Positions 17,366 to 27,400 of a stretch of DNA of 64,000 nt are shown one piece after another. The DNA is from Paenibacillus sp. 481 (GTDB lineage: Bacteria > Bacillota > Bacilli > Paenibacillales > Paenibacillaceae). How positions within the stretch are numbered: the first letter of the stretch is position 1; every line of letters starts with the position of its first letter. The stretch lies in assembly GCF_021223605.1 (NCBI RefSeq), contig NZ_CP075175.1:620001-684000 (forward strand), written 5' to 3'. Position numbers and translations under genes: made by a program. The notes beneath the pieces are model-generated. The model was not told where the DNA came from, ran no database searches, and saw only the letters and a list, made by a program, of their open reading frames with translations.

Positions 17366-18484
17366 TTACTTCAAGTTAGCTGGATTTAAGCCTTCCAACT
17401 CAGGAACGACGAATAAACCGTCTTTACGTACAAGCACATCATCAAAATAGAGCTCGCCGCCACCATACTCGGGGCGCTGAATCAGAACCAAATCCCAGTG
17501 AACCGACGAGCGATTACCGTTATCAGCCACTTCATAAGCTTGTCCTGGCGTAAAGTGAATGCTGCCTGCAATTTTTTCATCGAACAAAATATCTTTCATC
17601 GGGTGCAAAATATGTGGGTTAACCCCAATTGCAAACTCCCCGATGTAACGTGCTCCTTCATCCGTATCCAGAACATCATTCAAACGCTCGGTATCGTTGC
17701 TTGTTGCTTCTACAATTTTACCGTTCTCAAAGCGGAACTTCACGTTCTCGAACGTAACGCCATTATAAATGGACGGAGAGTTGTACGAAATCGTACCGTT
17801 AACGGAATCGCGCACAGGTGCTGTATATACCTCACCATCCGGAATGTTGCGATTGCCTGCACATTTTTCCGAACCGATACCCTTAATCGAGAATGACAAA
17901 TCCGTACCTGGACCTACAAGACGTACTTTGTCCGTACGGTCAAGCATCGCTTTCAATGGGTCCATCGCCAAATCCATTTTTGCGTAATCCAAATTACATA
18001 CGTCAAAATAGAAATTTTCAAATGCCTCGATCGATGTATTCGCAAGTTGTGCCATCGAAGCGTTCGGATAACGAAGTACGACCCATTTTGTACGTTTCAC
18101 ACGTTCTTCCAAATGAATAGGATGAGTATAGATGGAATCATACAATTTCTTTTTATCCTTTGGCACATCAGACAGTTCGTTTACATTATTACTGCCACGA
18201 ATGCCTATGTAACCTTGCATATTTTGCATGCGTAGCAAGTCATATTCTTTCCATGTTTCCATTTGTTCCTGCGTCGCATTTCTTAACAAGGTACGCAACA
18301 CCGAATAATCCGTCAATTCGACAAATGGACGTCCGCCGCGTTTTGCGATTTCATCAATGATACAATTCACTAATTCACGTTCAGAGCCGATCATTTCGAC
18401 CAGTACGTTTTCACCAGGCTGTACGTCTATGGAATAACAAACTAAGTTATGTGCTAATTGCTGCAATCTAGGATCTCTCATCAT
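17366..18484 (-). CDS. M29-family metallo-aminopeptidase (AmpS/PepS type)
   Basis: The 372-residue enzyme matches the thermophilic aminopeptidase (M29) family, which removes N-terminal residues using a dinuclear metal site. Metal-binding landmarks are visible in order: NIPDGEVYTAP (Glu), YIGEFAIGVN (Glu), AGSIHFTPG (His), SSVHWDLV (His, Asp) and the closing GELYFDD. The N-terminal domain includes VLVEMIGSEREL and an alpha/beta fold with RGGRPFVELTD. There is no signal peptide, so it is cytoplasmic. The ATG has GAGGAAC about 5 bases upstream; the second codon is also ATG and could be used. The next gene upstream is a lipoprotein whose stop is 63 bp away, so co-transcription is possible. Confidence 0.9.
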   Translation of the reverse strand: MMRDPRLQQLAHNLVCYSIDVQPGENVLVEMIGSERELVNCIIDEIAKRGGRPFVELTDYSVLRTLLRNATQEQMETWKEYDLLRMQNMQGYIGIRGSNNVNELSDVPKDKKKLYDSIYTHPIHLEERVKRTKWVVLRYPNASMAQLANTSIEAFENFYFDVCNLDYAKMDLAMDPLKAMLDRTDKVRLVGPGTDLSFSIKGIGSEKCAGNRNIPDGEVYTAPVRDSVNGTISYNSPSIYNGVTFENVKFRFENGKIVEATSNDTERLNDVLDTDEGARYIGEFAIGVNPHILHPMKDILFDEKIAGSIHFTPGQAYEVADNGNRSSVHWDLVLIQRPEYGGGELYFDDVLVRKDGLFVVPELEGLNPANLK

Positions 18485-18547
18485 TGTTCCTCCTCTGGCG
18501 ACTCACATCGATCTACATGCTATTGTATCACGACTTGGTAGTTAAAG

Positions 18548-19399
18548 TCAGCGATAATTCACGAATTCTGAAACCATCCGTATCGTTTCTTGACGAGGTT
18601 GACCCTCCACCTTATATGCCGCTGTCATTTGTGTTTCTAATGCTAGTGGCAGTTGTCGCTTCTGATCCACCCATAGTACATAAGTCGCATTTACCGTAGC
18701 ATTTTCCAGCATGCTTGTTAAACGTTGACGACCTTGTTCCGCCTCAGCGTTAAGTTCATTCGCCAACTCCTGCTGAGCTGACGCCGAGAGCTGCCCGCGA
18801 ACACGTTCCAATTGCTTGTTCGGAATGACGATGCTTTCGTAATCTTCTTGCAAGTACTGCGACAGCATTTTTTTCGCATCGTGTGGTCGCACGTTAATGT
18901 TTAGCGGAATAGCCCCCTTTTTCGTGAATTGTGAAATCATGCTGGCCCTTGAGGTGGTGAGGTTACTCGCCCTCACCTGTATGGGATTACCACTCGATGT
19001 CATGTTTAAATCATCAGAGTCGGGTACGCGTAGCAAAGAAACCCGCTTCGGCACAGCCCGCAGCTCTTCAAGATGTCGCAAAGGATTCCAGCGCTTACTT
19101 GTCGTGTCACGTTCGACATTACGGCTTAATCTCATATGTGTGCCTTGATGCTGACGAACGGCTCCCTCATACCGAAACTGTTTCATGAGTATCATGTTCT
19201 CACCTACTCGAACTTCTGCAAATCCTCGAAATGAAAATTCATCTTTACCCATGACACCACTTAAAGATCGTTCCAGCATCTCTTCTGGAGGCGAATGGAC
19301 AGGGGTATAACACCCCGATACGAACAACAAGCTAACGATAAATAAGCGAGCTGTGACATCACATAACGTTTTATTGAAAAATCCACTAAGCAGGCTCAC
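18548..19399 (-). CDS. Putative lipoprotein of unknown function
   Basis: The protein of about 283 residues starts with a short charged segment, a hydrophobic stretch (LFIVSLLFVSG) and a lipobox ending in Cys (LFVSGC), so it should be lipid-anchored on the outer face of the membrane. The mature part has no motif I can assign. The C-terminal region, with ATVNATYVLWVDQKRQLP, recalls proteins of the LolA/YhcN type only in general layout. GTG at 19399 is preferred because AAAGGA is 8 bases upstream; TTG at 19405 would leave 2-3 bases. It lies between the GGDEF gene terminator and the M29 peptidase. Confidence 0.65.
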   Translation of the reverse strand: MSLLSGFFNKTLCDVTARLFIVSLLFVSGCYTPVHSPPEEMLERSLSGVMGKDEFSFRGFAEVRVGENMILMKQFRYEGAVRQHQGTHMRLSRNVERDTTSKRWNPLRHLEELRAVPKRVSLLRVPDSDDLNMTSSGNPIQVRASNLTTSRASMISQFTKKGAIPLNINVRPHDAKKMLSQYLQEDYESIVIPNKQLERVRGQLSASAQQELANELNAEAEQGRQRLTSMLENATVNATYVLWVDQKRQLPLALETQMTAAYKVEGQPRQETIRMVSEFVNYR

Positions 19400-19445
19400 A
19401 TTCAAAATCCTTTCCTTACCTCATCAGATAAGTCGTGCACGATGC

Positions 19446-19478
19446 AAAAAAGAGGTGGACATATGTCCACCTCTTTTA
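19446..19478 (-). terminator. Terminator of the GAF-GGDEF gene
   Basis: A 15-bp perfect palindrome (arms 19448-19462 and 19463-19477) is flanked by A and T runs on both sides. It can terminate the minus-strand GGDEF transcript; no plus-strand gene needs it. Confidence 0.85.
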
Positions 19479-19525
19479 TCGTCTGTCAACTGTCAGCTGT
19501 TTATTCTCGCTACGATTTTCCGAGC

Positions 19526-21553
19526 TTAAGAGCTAACTCGTATTTGATTACGGCCGCCGTTCTTCGCTTCATACAAAGCCATATCGGCTCGATAGAACAA
19601 CGATTCAACACTTATTTTTTCATCCTGCCAAGTCCATTCCGCAATTCCACATGACACCGTTACTTTCGGGTCGGTCTCTTGGGAAACTCGCGCCCGAATT
19701 CGCTCAGCAACTCGAACCGTTTGCTCGGCGTTCAATTGTGGGAAATAAATCGCAAGCTCTTCCCCGCCCCAACGTGCGGCAATATCCGTTTCGCGAATTG
19801 AGCTACGAATAATTTCACTTACTTGATGCAATATTTTATCACCCGTTTGGTGTCCGTATGTGTCATTAATTTGTTTAAAGTGATCAATGTCGACGATAAT
19901 TAAAGAGCCGCAAAAATCGATATTTTGCTGACGAGAAATTTGCTTATCTAAATAGTGACGGGCATACAGCCCCGTAAGCTGGTCTTTGTTCGCCATATGC
20001 TTCACTCTGGCATGCAAGGTAGCATTCGCAATGGCAAGTCCAATATGGGTCGCCAACATTTGCAGCAGCTTGAAGCCATCGTACGTGAAGAAGTGCGGGC
20101 GTCGATCAGCCAACAGTACAATACCGACCATTTCACCACCGATAAACAACGGAGCAGCAATTAACGAGCGCAATTGCAGCTGCTCAAAAAATTTAATTTG
20201 CAGTTGGGTATGTTCTCCCGTGTCAGACATAATGATCGGCTCACGTAAAGAATACATATAGCCAAATAGCCCATCATCTACAGCTAGCTTAGCGCCATCG
20301 TATTCGGACATATTGCACGATACAACCTCGAACTGCTTTTTATCTTCACTAACTTGCAGCAACATACAAAAATCAGCCCGAAATACATGTAACAGCTCAT
20401 GCGTAGCGTCATGAAACACATCATATAAGCGCAAGCTTTGATTGATTCTTTTCGTTAATTCATTAATAAAACGAAGTTCTTGAATGACTTCGTTTGCTTG
20501 CTCATGCAAACGGGCATTTTCAAACGCGGTGCCAGCCGTCTCTACGATGAGCTGAATTAACTGGACGTCGGAAGCATCGGGCTCTGTGTTCGGGAATACA
20601 ACCTTTAACACGCCGTACGAGCCTTGCTTGCCACTAAGCGCATAAGCTACCTCTGCGCCTTTACCATTTTCAAGCGAAGCTCGATAGCACATTTCGCCTT
20701 TCATAAACGCTTGCAGCACAAGCGGATCGCTCCATGGCTTGAACAACAACGTCTTCACCTTCGGATTTTCACTCCGATGGTCCTGCGACAAATACACTTC
20801 AATATGAGCATCTGTAACGAGCCGCTCAACCCCGCTCACAATTTGGACGAGTACGGAGTCAACGTCAATCCGATCATGGATATGACGCACGACATGATAC
20901 AACACGTCGCGGCGCTTTGCCTCGCGTTCGGCAATTTTTTGGGAATGAACCATATCGCGAACGAACAAATATTCGAAGCGGCGATAAAAATGTGTACGCA
21001 GGGAGTGTATCCAAGCTTCTAGCACAACGCTATCTACGAGTCGCGCCTGCTCAACTTGCTCCGCCATTTGTTCTTTATTAGATGAAATAGTCGTCGATGT
21101 AATAGCCGTCTTAGCCTGTTTACTCATCCGACATACTAACACAGCGATGTTAAATTGATTCTGCCTTGATTGAATGAGTGCTGCCATATACACACCGTCT
21201 GTATGTATTTCACCATTAGACGATAGCTCGCCTGCTAAGCAGCGCTTCGCTACTTCACACGCAGACGTGCTTGAGACTAGTCCATGATCTCCCCTAATCC
21301 AAGCACCATTATAATCATAGAGCGCAAGCTCCCCTTGAAGAATGGAAGCTTGTGGCGGGATTTCTTGATGCCAGTCCGTAAAAGCAGCTTGGAGCAACGG
21401 TTGCAAATAGGGTAAATCATGCTCCGTCACGTCGTAAGACAACATCCAGCTATCATGTTCCGCTCGTTCCATAGCTGTTGGCGCTGGCATTTGATCCGCG
21501 CTGTCAGTGGACTTTCCTGATTCAGTTTGCTGGTGGAGTTGCCGTACTCTCAT
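19526..21553 (-). CDS. GAF-domain diguanylate cyclase
   Basis: The protein of about 675 residues has no membrane segment. A long N-terminal sensory part includes at least one clear GAF domain (about 365-515, with DVFHDATHELLHVFRAD and SLIAAPLFIGGEMVGIVLLADRRPHF) and probably another upstream (about 215-350). A C-terminal GGDEF domain makes c-di-GMP from two GTP. In it, GGEEL replaces GGDEF (an active variant in the family), near residue 595. The product-inhibition site RETD sits five residues before it, and IIVDIDHFKQINDTYGH is canonical. ATG at 21553 is chosen because AGGAG lies 8 bases upstream; an upstream ATG at 21598 lacks a site. No EAL or HD-GYP partner is present in the window. Confidence 0.9.
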   Translation of the reverse strand: MRVRQLHQQTESGKSTDSADQMPAPTAMERAEHDSWMLSYDVTEHDLPYLQPLLQAAFTDWHQEIPPQASILQGELALYDYNGAWIRGDHGLVSSTSACEVAKRCLAGELSSNGEIHTDGVYMAALIQSRQNQFNIAVLVCRMSKQAKTAITSTTISSNKEQMAEQVEQARLVDSVVLEAWIHSLRTHFYRRFEYLFVRDMVHSQKIAEREAKRRDVLYHVVRHIHDRIDVDSVLVQIVSGVERLVTDAHIEVYLSQDHRSENPKVKTLLFKPWSDPLVLQAFMKGEMCYRASLENGKGAEVAYALSGKQGSYGVLKVVFPNTEPDASDVQLIQLIVETAGTAFENARLHEQANEVIQELRFINELTKRINQSLRLYDVFHDATHELLHVFRADFCMLLQVSEDKKQFEVVSCNMSEYDGAKLAVDDGLFGYMYSLREPIIMSDTGEHTQLQIKFFEQLQLRSLIAAPLFIGGEMVGIVLLADRRPHFFTYDGFKLLQMLATHIGLAIANATLHARVKHMANKDQLTGLYARHYLDKQISRQQNIDFCGSLIIVDIDHFKQINDTYGHQTGDKILHQVSEIIRSSIRETDIAARWGGEELAIYFPQLNAEQTVRVAERIRARVSQETDPKVTVSCGIAEWTWQDEKISVESLFYRADMALYEAKNGGRNQIRVSS

Positions 21554-21757
21554 GCTTTTCTCCTTCAATAAATAAGGTAGTCTCCTACTATCATACAATA
21601 TATTTCAATTAAAATATACTATGATATCATAATGTTGGAAACTTTTTTTAGGACATTAGAACTATATTTTAAAATTGAGTCTTATATCCTGCTCAGTTGG
21701 AAGTGATCAATACCGAATCCAGCTTGACATACAGCTCATTCTTCTTATATTATTATC
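21554..21757. promoter_or_regulatory. Divergent intergenic region with strong promoter for rpsD
   Basis: TTGACA (21724-21729) and TATATT (21746-21751) with a 16-bp spacer form a good sigma-A promoter pointing at rpsD. It predicts an RNA start near 21758. The AT-rich remainder, including the palindrome TATGATATCATA near 21620, probably carries the promoter of the GGDEF gene on the other strand. Confidence 0.6.
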
Positions 21758-21962
21758 AGATGTATGGGCGAAATTGTTGTGTCACCCTCACGAATTTCAT
21801 CGCCGGCGCGACTGCGGCTGTTTCACTAATCGTGCCGGAGCTAACATGGGGAATGTCCCTCTATGATGAGCTGAACATTTGGCCCTGATAGCGATGAATG
21901 AAATTTGGCACTAATGACCCCACATTCTACCATTACATGAATGAGAAGGAGTCAACACTAAT
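21758..21962 (+). promoter_or_regulatory. Structured rpsD 5' leader (probable S4 autoregulatory RNA)
   Basis: About 200 bases of untranslated RNA precede rpsD. A long-range stem pairs GGCGAAATT (from about 21767) with AATTTCATCGCC (to about 21804), and further GC-rich segments follow. In Bacillus, rpsD is autoregulated by S4 binding to its leader; the position and length here fit that. I did not fold the RNA or match it to a family model. Confidence 0.5.
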
Positions 21963-22562
21963 ATGGCACGTTACACAGGTCCTAAATTTAAATTAAGCCG
22001 TCGTCTGGGCATTTCCTTGAGCGGTACTGGCAAAGAATTGAAGCGCGCGTACCCTCCAGGACAACATGGTCCTAACCAACGCAAAAAAATGAGCGGTTAC
22101 GGTATTCAATTGCAAGAGAAGCAAAAGCTTCGTCACATGTACGGTATGAACGAGAAGCAATTCCGCAACTTGTTCGATCGTGCTAACAACATGCAAGGTA
22201 TCGCTGGTGAGAACTTCATGTTCTTGCTTGAGAGCCGTTTGGACAACCTTGTTTATCGTCTTGGTTTCTCCAACTCTCGTGCAGGTGCTCGTCAATTGGT
22301 TTCCCACGGTCACGTTACAGTCAACGGCAAAAAAGTTGACATCGCGTCCTACTTGGTAAACACTGGCGACGTAATCGGCTTGCGCGAAAGAAGCCGTAGT
22401 TTGAAAGTGGTTAAAGAAGCTATCGAAGGCCGTCACCACTTGCCAACTTACTTGGAGTACAACGAAGCTGCTGTTGAAGGTAAGTTTGTTCGCTTGCCTG
22501 AGCGCGCTGAATTGTCCCAAGACATCGATGAGAAGCAAATCGTCGAGTTCTACAGCCGTTAA
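21963..22562 (+). CDS. rpsD: 30S ribosomal protein S4
   Basis: The 199-residue protein matches bacterial S4, a primary 16S rRNA binding protein of the small subunit body and a translational repressor of its own gene. It begins [15 protein letters not shown], continues with [12 protein letters not shown], and has the S4 RNA-binding domain [20 protein letters not shown] followed by [14 protein letters not shown]. The C-terminus IVEFYSR is typical. Codon use is visibly biased toward highly expressed codons, unlike its neighbours. The ATG follows GAAGGAG. It is a single-gene unit here between its own leader and a strong terminator. Confidence 0.98.
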   Translation: MARYTGPKFKLSRRLGISLSGTGKELKRAYPPGQHGPNQRKKMSGYGIQLQEKQKLRHMYGMNEKQFRNLFDRANNMQGIAGENFMFLLESRLDNLVYRLGFSNSRAGARQLVSHGHVTVNGKKVDIASYLVNTGDVIGLRERSRSLKVVKEAIEGRHHLPTYLEYNEAAVEGKFVRLPERAELSQDIDEKQIVEFYSR

Positions 22563-22576
22563 TATTCGGTTCAAAA

Positions 22577-22612
22577 AAACGTTGGAGCCTTATGGCCCCA
22601 ACGTTTTTATTT
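22577..22612. terminator. Bidirectional terminator between rpsD and tyrS
   Basis: A 14-bp stem (22577-22590 with 22595-22608, one mismatch, TTAT loop) carries A runs on the left and T runs on the right, so it serves both converging genes. Confidence 0.85.
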
Positions 22613-22617
22613 TATAA

Positions 22618-23883
22618 TTAAAGCTTAATTTTCGCAAACTTACGCTTACCTACTTGCACGACATCTCCAGCCTGCAACGTAACTTCTGCGTTGGGATCAT
22701 CTATTTTTTGCTCGTTAATTTTTACCGCACCTTGTTGAATGCTCCGCTTTGCTTCGCCATTGGACGACGCCATTCCGAGGAATGTCAACAGATTCATAAT
22801 TCGAATGCTACCATTTTCCAACTCGGAAGCCGGCACTACTTGTTCTTCGATATCAGTTGGAAGCGCACGCTGTTGGAATACCGTCACAAAATGCTGCTGC
22901 GCCGCCTCGGCCGCTTCCGTACCATGGTACATCCGTACGAGCGTGTAGCCTAGACGCATTTTAGCATCACGTGGATGCACAGTGCCATCAGCCAAGCCTT
23001 GCTTCAAAGCTGCCATTTCTTCATTCGTGTAGTCGGTAACCAACTCGTAGTACTTCACCATCAGCTCGTCCGGTACAGACATCGCCTTACCATAAATTTC
23101 GTTCGGCTCTTCATCGATGCCGATGTAGTTGCCCAAGCTCTTACTCATCTTTTGCACGCCATCCAAGCCTTCTAACAGCGGCATCGTAATCGTAATTTGC
23201 GCCTCTTGGCCATATTCCTTTTGCAACGTGCGGCCCATAAGTAAGTTGAACTTCTGATCCGTTCCACCAAGCTCGACATCACTCTTCAATGCTACAGAGT
23301 CCATCCCTTGCATGAGCGGGTAGAAAAATTCGTGAATGCTGATCGGCAAGCCCGCTTGATAACGCTTCGTGAAGTCGTCGCGCTCCAACATACGTGCTAC
23401 AGTTACCTTAGCCGCTAGCGTAACCACATCTGCAAAGGACATTGGTGATAGCCATGTAGAGTTGTACACAACTTTCGTTTGTTCCGGATCTAAAATTTTG
23501 AAAATTTGCTTCTTGTACGTCTCTGCGTTACGCTGAACGTCCTCTTCTGTCAATTGTTTACGCGTTTCTGATTTACCCGTCGGATCGCCGATACGGCCTG
23601 TGAAATCACCGATAAGCAATTGAACTTCATGACCAAGCTCCTGAAATTGGCGCAGCTTGTGCAAGACGACCGTATGGCCGACATGAATATCAGGCGCAGA
23701 CGGATCAAGACCGAGCTTGATACGCAAAGGTTCTCCCGTTGCCAATGATTTTACTAGTTTCTGCTTCAATTCCTCTACCGGTACAATTTCCGCTGTACCA
23801 CGACTAATAATGTGAAGCTGGCGCTCAACTTCTTGCTGCTGCTCAGCAGTTAGCGACTCCCATTTCAAAGCTGCTTTTTCCAT
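22618..23883 (-). CDS. tyrS: Tyrosyl-tRNA synthetase
   Basis: The 421-residue class I synthetase charges tRNA-Tyr. Visible signatures: the HIGH-type motif [15 protein letters not shown] near residue 68, the tyrosine-pocket loop [12 protein letters not shown], and [14 protein letters not shown] near residue 243. The C-terminal S4-like RNA-binding domain contains [19 protein letters not shown]. Length and order match TyrS. The ATG has GGGAGGAT a few bases upstream. A T-box leader with a UAC specifier precedes it, so expression should rise when uncharged tRNA-Tyr accumulates. It ends at the terminator shared with rpsD. Confidence 0.97.
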   Translation of the reverse strand: MEKAALKWESLTAEQQQEVERQLHIISRGTAEIVPVEELKQKLVKSLATGEPLRIKLGLDPSAPDIHVGHTVVLHKLRQFQELGHEVQLLIGDFTGRIGDPTGKSETRKQLTEEDVQRNAETYKKQIFKILDPEQTKVVYNSTWLSPMSFADVVTLAAKVTVARMLERDDFTKRYQAGLPISIHEFFYPLMQGMDSVALKSDVELGGTDQKFNLLMGRTLQKEYGQEAQITITMPLLEGLDGVQKMSKSLGNYIGIDEEPNEIYGKAMSVPDELMVKYYELVTDYTNEEMAALKQGLADGTVHPRDAKMRLGYTLVRMYHGTEAAEAAQQHFVTVFQQRALPTDIEEQVVPASELENGSIRIMNLLTFLGMASSNGEAKRSIQQGAVKINEQKIDDPNAEVTLQAGDVVQVGKRKFAKIKL

Positions 23884-23959
23884 CTTACTAATCCTCCCTA
23901 GTTAAATAACCGCTACATTATTGCAGCCAGAATACCAGAACAATATCGACTGAAAGCAC

Positions 23960-24270
23960 AAAAAAGCCCTCCTCATCCTCAAGGGACGAGAAAGACTAGC
24001 TCGCGGTACCACCCTCGTTAGAGCCCTAATACTATACGTATACACGCATACAAAAGATCATTAAAGCTCTCACTCATGCTTGATAACGGGAAGCTTTCCC
24101 GGCTTTGGACACCGATCGACAACATTCACACGCAAAGGCGTTATTTCGTCTACATAGCCCAAAGCAGCTCCAGAATGTAATTCGACAATCCGCACTGGTC
24201 GATTCGCACCACCCACCGACTCTCTGTTTAACAGTACTCGGACGTCTACTTGCTCCTTCATCGCTACAAT
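23960..24270 (-). promoter_or_regulatory. Tyrosine T-box riboswitch of tyrS
   Basis: On the minus strand the leader contains the Stem I elements AGAGAGT and GGTGG, a base stem AGCAAGTAG paired with CTGCTTTGGGCT, a specifier UAC (24177-24179) in GAAT-UAC-A, and the T-box AGGGTGGTACCGCG (24002-24015). An attenuator hairpin with a T run (about 23960-23992) follows. A UAC specifier agrees with tyrS downstream. Short open frames inside this RNA are not genes. Confidence 0.92.
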
Positions 24271-24299
24271 ATATGAAACGGTTCATTTCGAATAAATTT

Positions 24300-24328
24300 G
24301 TTATATCATACCGTGTATCATTCGTCAA
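24300..24328 (-). promoter_or_regulatory. Promoter of the tyrS T-box transcript
   Basis: On the minus strand TTGACG (24323-24328) and TATAAC (24300-24305) are 17 bp apart, about 30 bp upstream of the first T-box element. Confidence 0.7.
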
Positions 24329-24400
24329 ACGACATCATTTATACGAAGCATACTTTTTATTAGTAACTATATGTAATGGACTCAACGTCCGCTTAGTTTG

Positions 24401-24409
24401 TGATATAAT
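24401..24409 (+). promoter_or_regulatory. Extended -10 promoter of the PBP1 gene
   Basis: TG-A-TATAAT is an extended -10 element 37 bp before the start codon; the -35 region is poor. Confidence 0.5.
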
Positions 24410-24445
24410 GTTCTGTGCTGCAACTATTAAGGAGGAATAAATTGC

Positions 24446-27400
24446 ATGGTTGAGGAAAAATTGACGGACAGCGGCGAAACAGGGAAACGGAAAGCTTCTA
24501 TCGGACGCCGCATCTGGTCAGTCATAAAATGGCTCATGCTGTTCGGCCTGCTATGCGGCTTGTTTGGTGGAGGCTTGGTCGTCGGTTATGTTACTTCTCT
24601 TGTAAAAGACGAGCCTATCCGCTCCCGGGAATTGATTGAACAAAAAATTCAAGAAAATGCGATTACTGGCTTTGTCTATTTCAGAGACGGTACGCAAATG
24701 GGTCAACTACGTACAGAGGAAGACCGCAGGCCTATTACCTTTAAAGAAATTCCACAAACCGTTATAGATGCATTGCTTGCTACAGAAGATAACCGCTTCT
24801 TTGAGCATTCCGGCATCGACATTCGAGGCTTATCGCGTGCGGCTGTGCAAAAAGTATTCAACCTGCCTGTTCAGACAGGCGGTAGTACGCTAACTCAGCA
24901 ATTAGCGAGACGGGTATTTTTAAGTTTGGAAAAGACAGACAGCCGCAAGGCTAAAGAAATATTTTTATCACTACGTATGGAACGATTTTTGTCGAAGGAA
25001 GAAATTTTGACCGCTTATTTAAACAAAGTTCCATTCGGCAACGGTTCAAATGGTTATAATGTGTTTGGCATTAAAGCAGCAGCAAAAGGCATTTTTAACA
25101 TTGATGACTTAAATAAGCTTAATATTGCACAATCCGCCTATTTAGCCGGGTTGCCGCAGCTCCCATCTGCTTACTCTGCTTATACAGGTAAGGGCGAGCG
25201 GAACAAACGCGGAATTAGTAGAGCAATTGAGCGTCAGAAGCTTGTATTGAAACGAATGCTGGAAGAAAACAAAATTACGCAGCAGCAGTACACTGAAGCC
25301 ACCGCCTTTAATATTGAAGGCTCTTTGGCCGAATCCCGTACAAAGGCCTATTCTACATATCCATATTTAATGATGGAAACAGAACGGGCGGCCGCGGAAG
25401 TGCTCGTTCTACAGCAGCATCCGAATATGACGAAAGCCGATTTGCGCAAGCGAGAGAACAGTGAATTGCTGCAAAGCGCGCGCGAGCAATTGCTGCGCGG
25501 AGGCTATCATATTACAACAACGATTGACAAAAAGATTTATGATGCGATGAAGCGTGTAGCAAATAATGATAAGAACTTCTCGCCTTACAGTGAGAAGAAA
25601 GGCGTGGAGCAAGTTGCAGCCCTAATGCTTGATCACCGGACAGGTGCGATTCTAGGCATGATCGAAGGACGCGGCTTTGAAATCGAGCAGATGAACCTTG
25701 CGACGCAAATGATGAAGCAGCCCGGGTCGACAATGAAACCGCTGGCCGCCTACTTGCCAGCGATCGATAAAGGTCTCATCCAGCCAGCATCCATCGTCGA
25801 TGATGCACCGATGATCCTTAAGGATGCCGGTAAGGGCTATCATATACCAGGTAATGCGAACGGCCGATACCAAGGCTTAGTTACGGCTCGTAAAGCATTA
25901 AACGAATCGTTGAACTTGCCCGCTTTGAAAATTTATATCGAAAAAGTCGGCATTAAAAACGCGCTCGATTTCGTAAAACAGCTAGGCATCACCACGATTC
26001 AACCTGAGGATTACCAAGCACAAACCGGCGTTATCGGCGGATTGCGCTACGGGGTAACGGTTGAAGAAATTACGAATGCGTTCGGTGCAATTGCGAACGA
26101 AGGTCAATTACACGATGCTTACTATATTCACAAGATAGAAGACTCAAATGGAAAAACAGTTTACGAGCATAAGGTAAACCCGCAGACAGTCGTAACCAAG
26201 CAGAGCGCATACTTGATGACGGACATGATGAAGACCGTTATTACAGGCTCGCGCGGTACAGCACGTTCTGTCCGCACCCAATTTAATCATTTTGGCAAAA
26301 CGGAAGTAGCTGCTAAGACAGGATCGACGCAGAATTACGCAGATACGTGGTTCGTCGGCTATACGCCTGACGTTACGATGGGCGTATGGGTCGGTTATGA
26401 TGAGCAGATTCATGTGTTGAATCGCAGTGCTCGTTCCCGTTCGACCGAAATATGGTCCAAAGTGATGAACGAAGTGGCGAAGACAACACCGAATTTGCTG
26501 AAGACAGCTAAATTCGAGCGCCCTGACGGCATCGTCCGCAGGACAGTGTCTGCTTACAGCGGTAAGCTGCCAAGCTCGCTTACAGACAAAACGAATACAG
26601 ACTTATTTAATCGTAAATTTATTCCGACCAAGATGGAAGATGCACTGGTCAGCATGAAATATATTGCGTTTAACGGCGTAAACTACATCCCGCATGATAG
26701 TACACCGGACGAATTTACGAGCGAGAAAATCGTGATTAAACGTGAAAAACCGATTCAAGAGCTCGTTGAAGAGTTGAAAAAAGCGCTCGGCCGTCTTTCT
26801 TCAAGCAGTACGCGACGCTCATTATCCAAGTACTTGCCAGAGGATGCCAAGTCGGACGCACCGTCGAGAAAAGATCCGCGCACGGATGACGGCAATGCAC
26901 CGTCTGCACCAGCTACCGTAAACGTTGAATCATTGAACAACGGCTCGGTTCGAATTTCGTTTGGAGGTAGCGGCAGCAATGATGTAGTCGGCTATCGCTT
27001 ATATAAATCACTTAACGGAGCTGGCTTTAGCAGGGCAGACAAAGTGGTCATTACAGGCGAAGACATGCGCTTTATTGATTTTGCAACAGACAGCAATCAA
27101 TACAGTTATTACGTAACGGCTGTCGATGTAGCTGGAAAAGAATCTGCACCATCCGCTACAGTCAAATGGGGGCATTCCATTTCGGAAACAGACTCATCGA
27201 CTGGAAACGGTTCAGACGGCTCTGCTGTCCCTCCTACGAATCCGAATGAACGTACAGAGCCTAACGGTGGCGCTGTATCAGGACAAGATGGACAGCCTGG
27301 AGATAGTGGAGAGACCGATCAAGGTAATGGGCAAGGTAACGAACAAGGTGAACGCCCTGCAACAGCAAATTCAAATGAAACCGCACAAGCAGCAACGACA

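Noticed and set aside
21993-22574. A 193-codon open frame on the minus strand opposite rpsD
   Set aside because: It is the antisense shadow of a highly biased ribosomal protein gene, with no ribosome binding site and no recognisable protein.
24070-24328. Two short minus-strand open frames upstream of tyrS
   Set aside because: They lie inside the T-box RNA, whose specifier, AGGGTGGTACCGCG box and attenuator explain the sequence.
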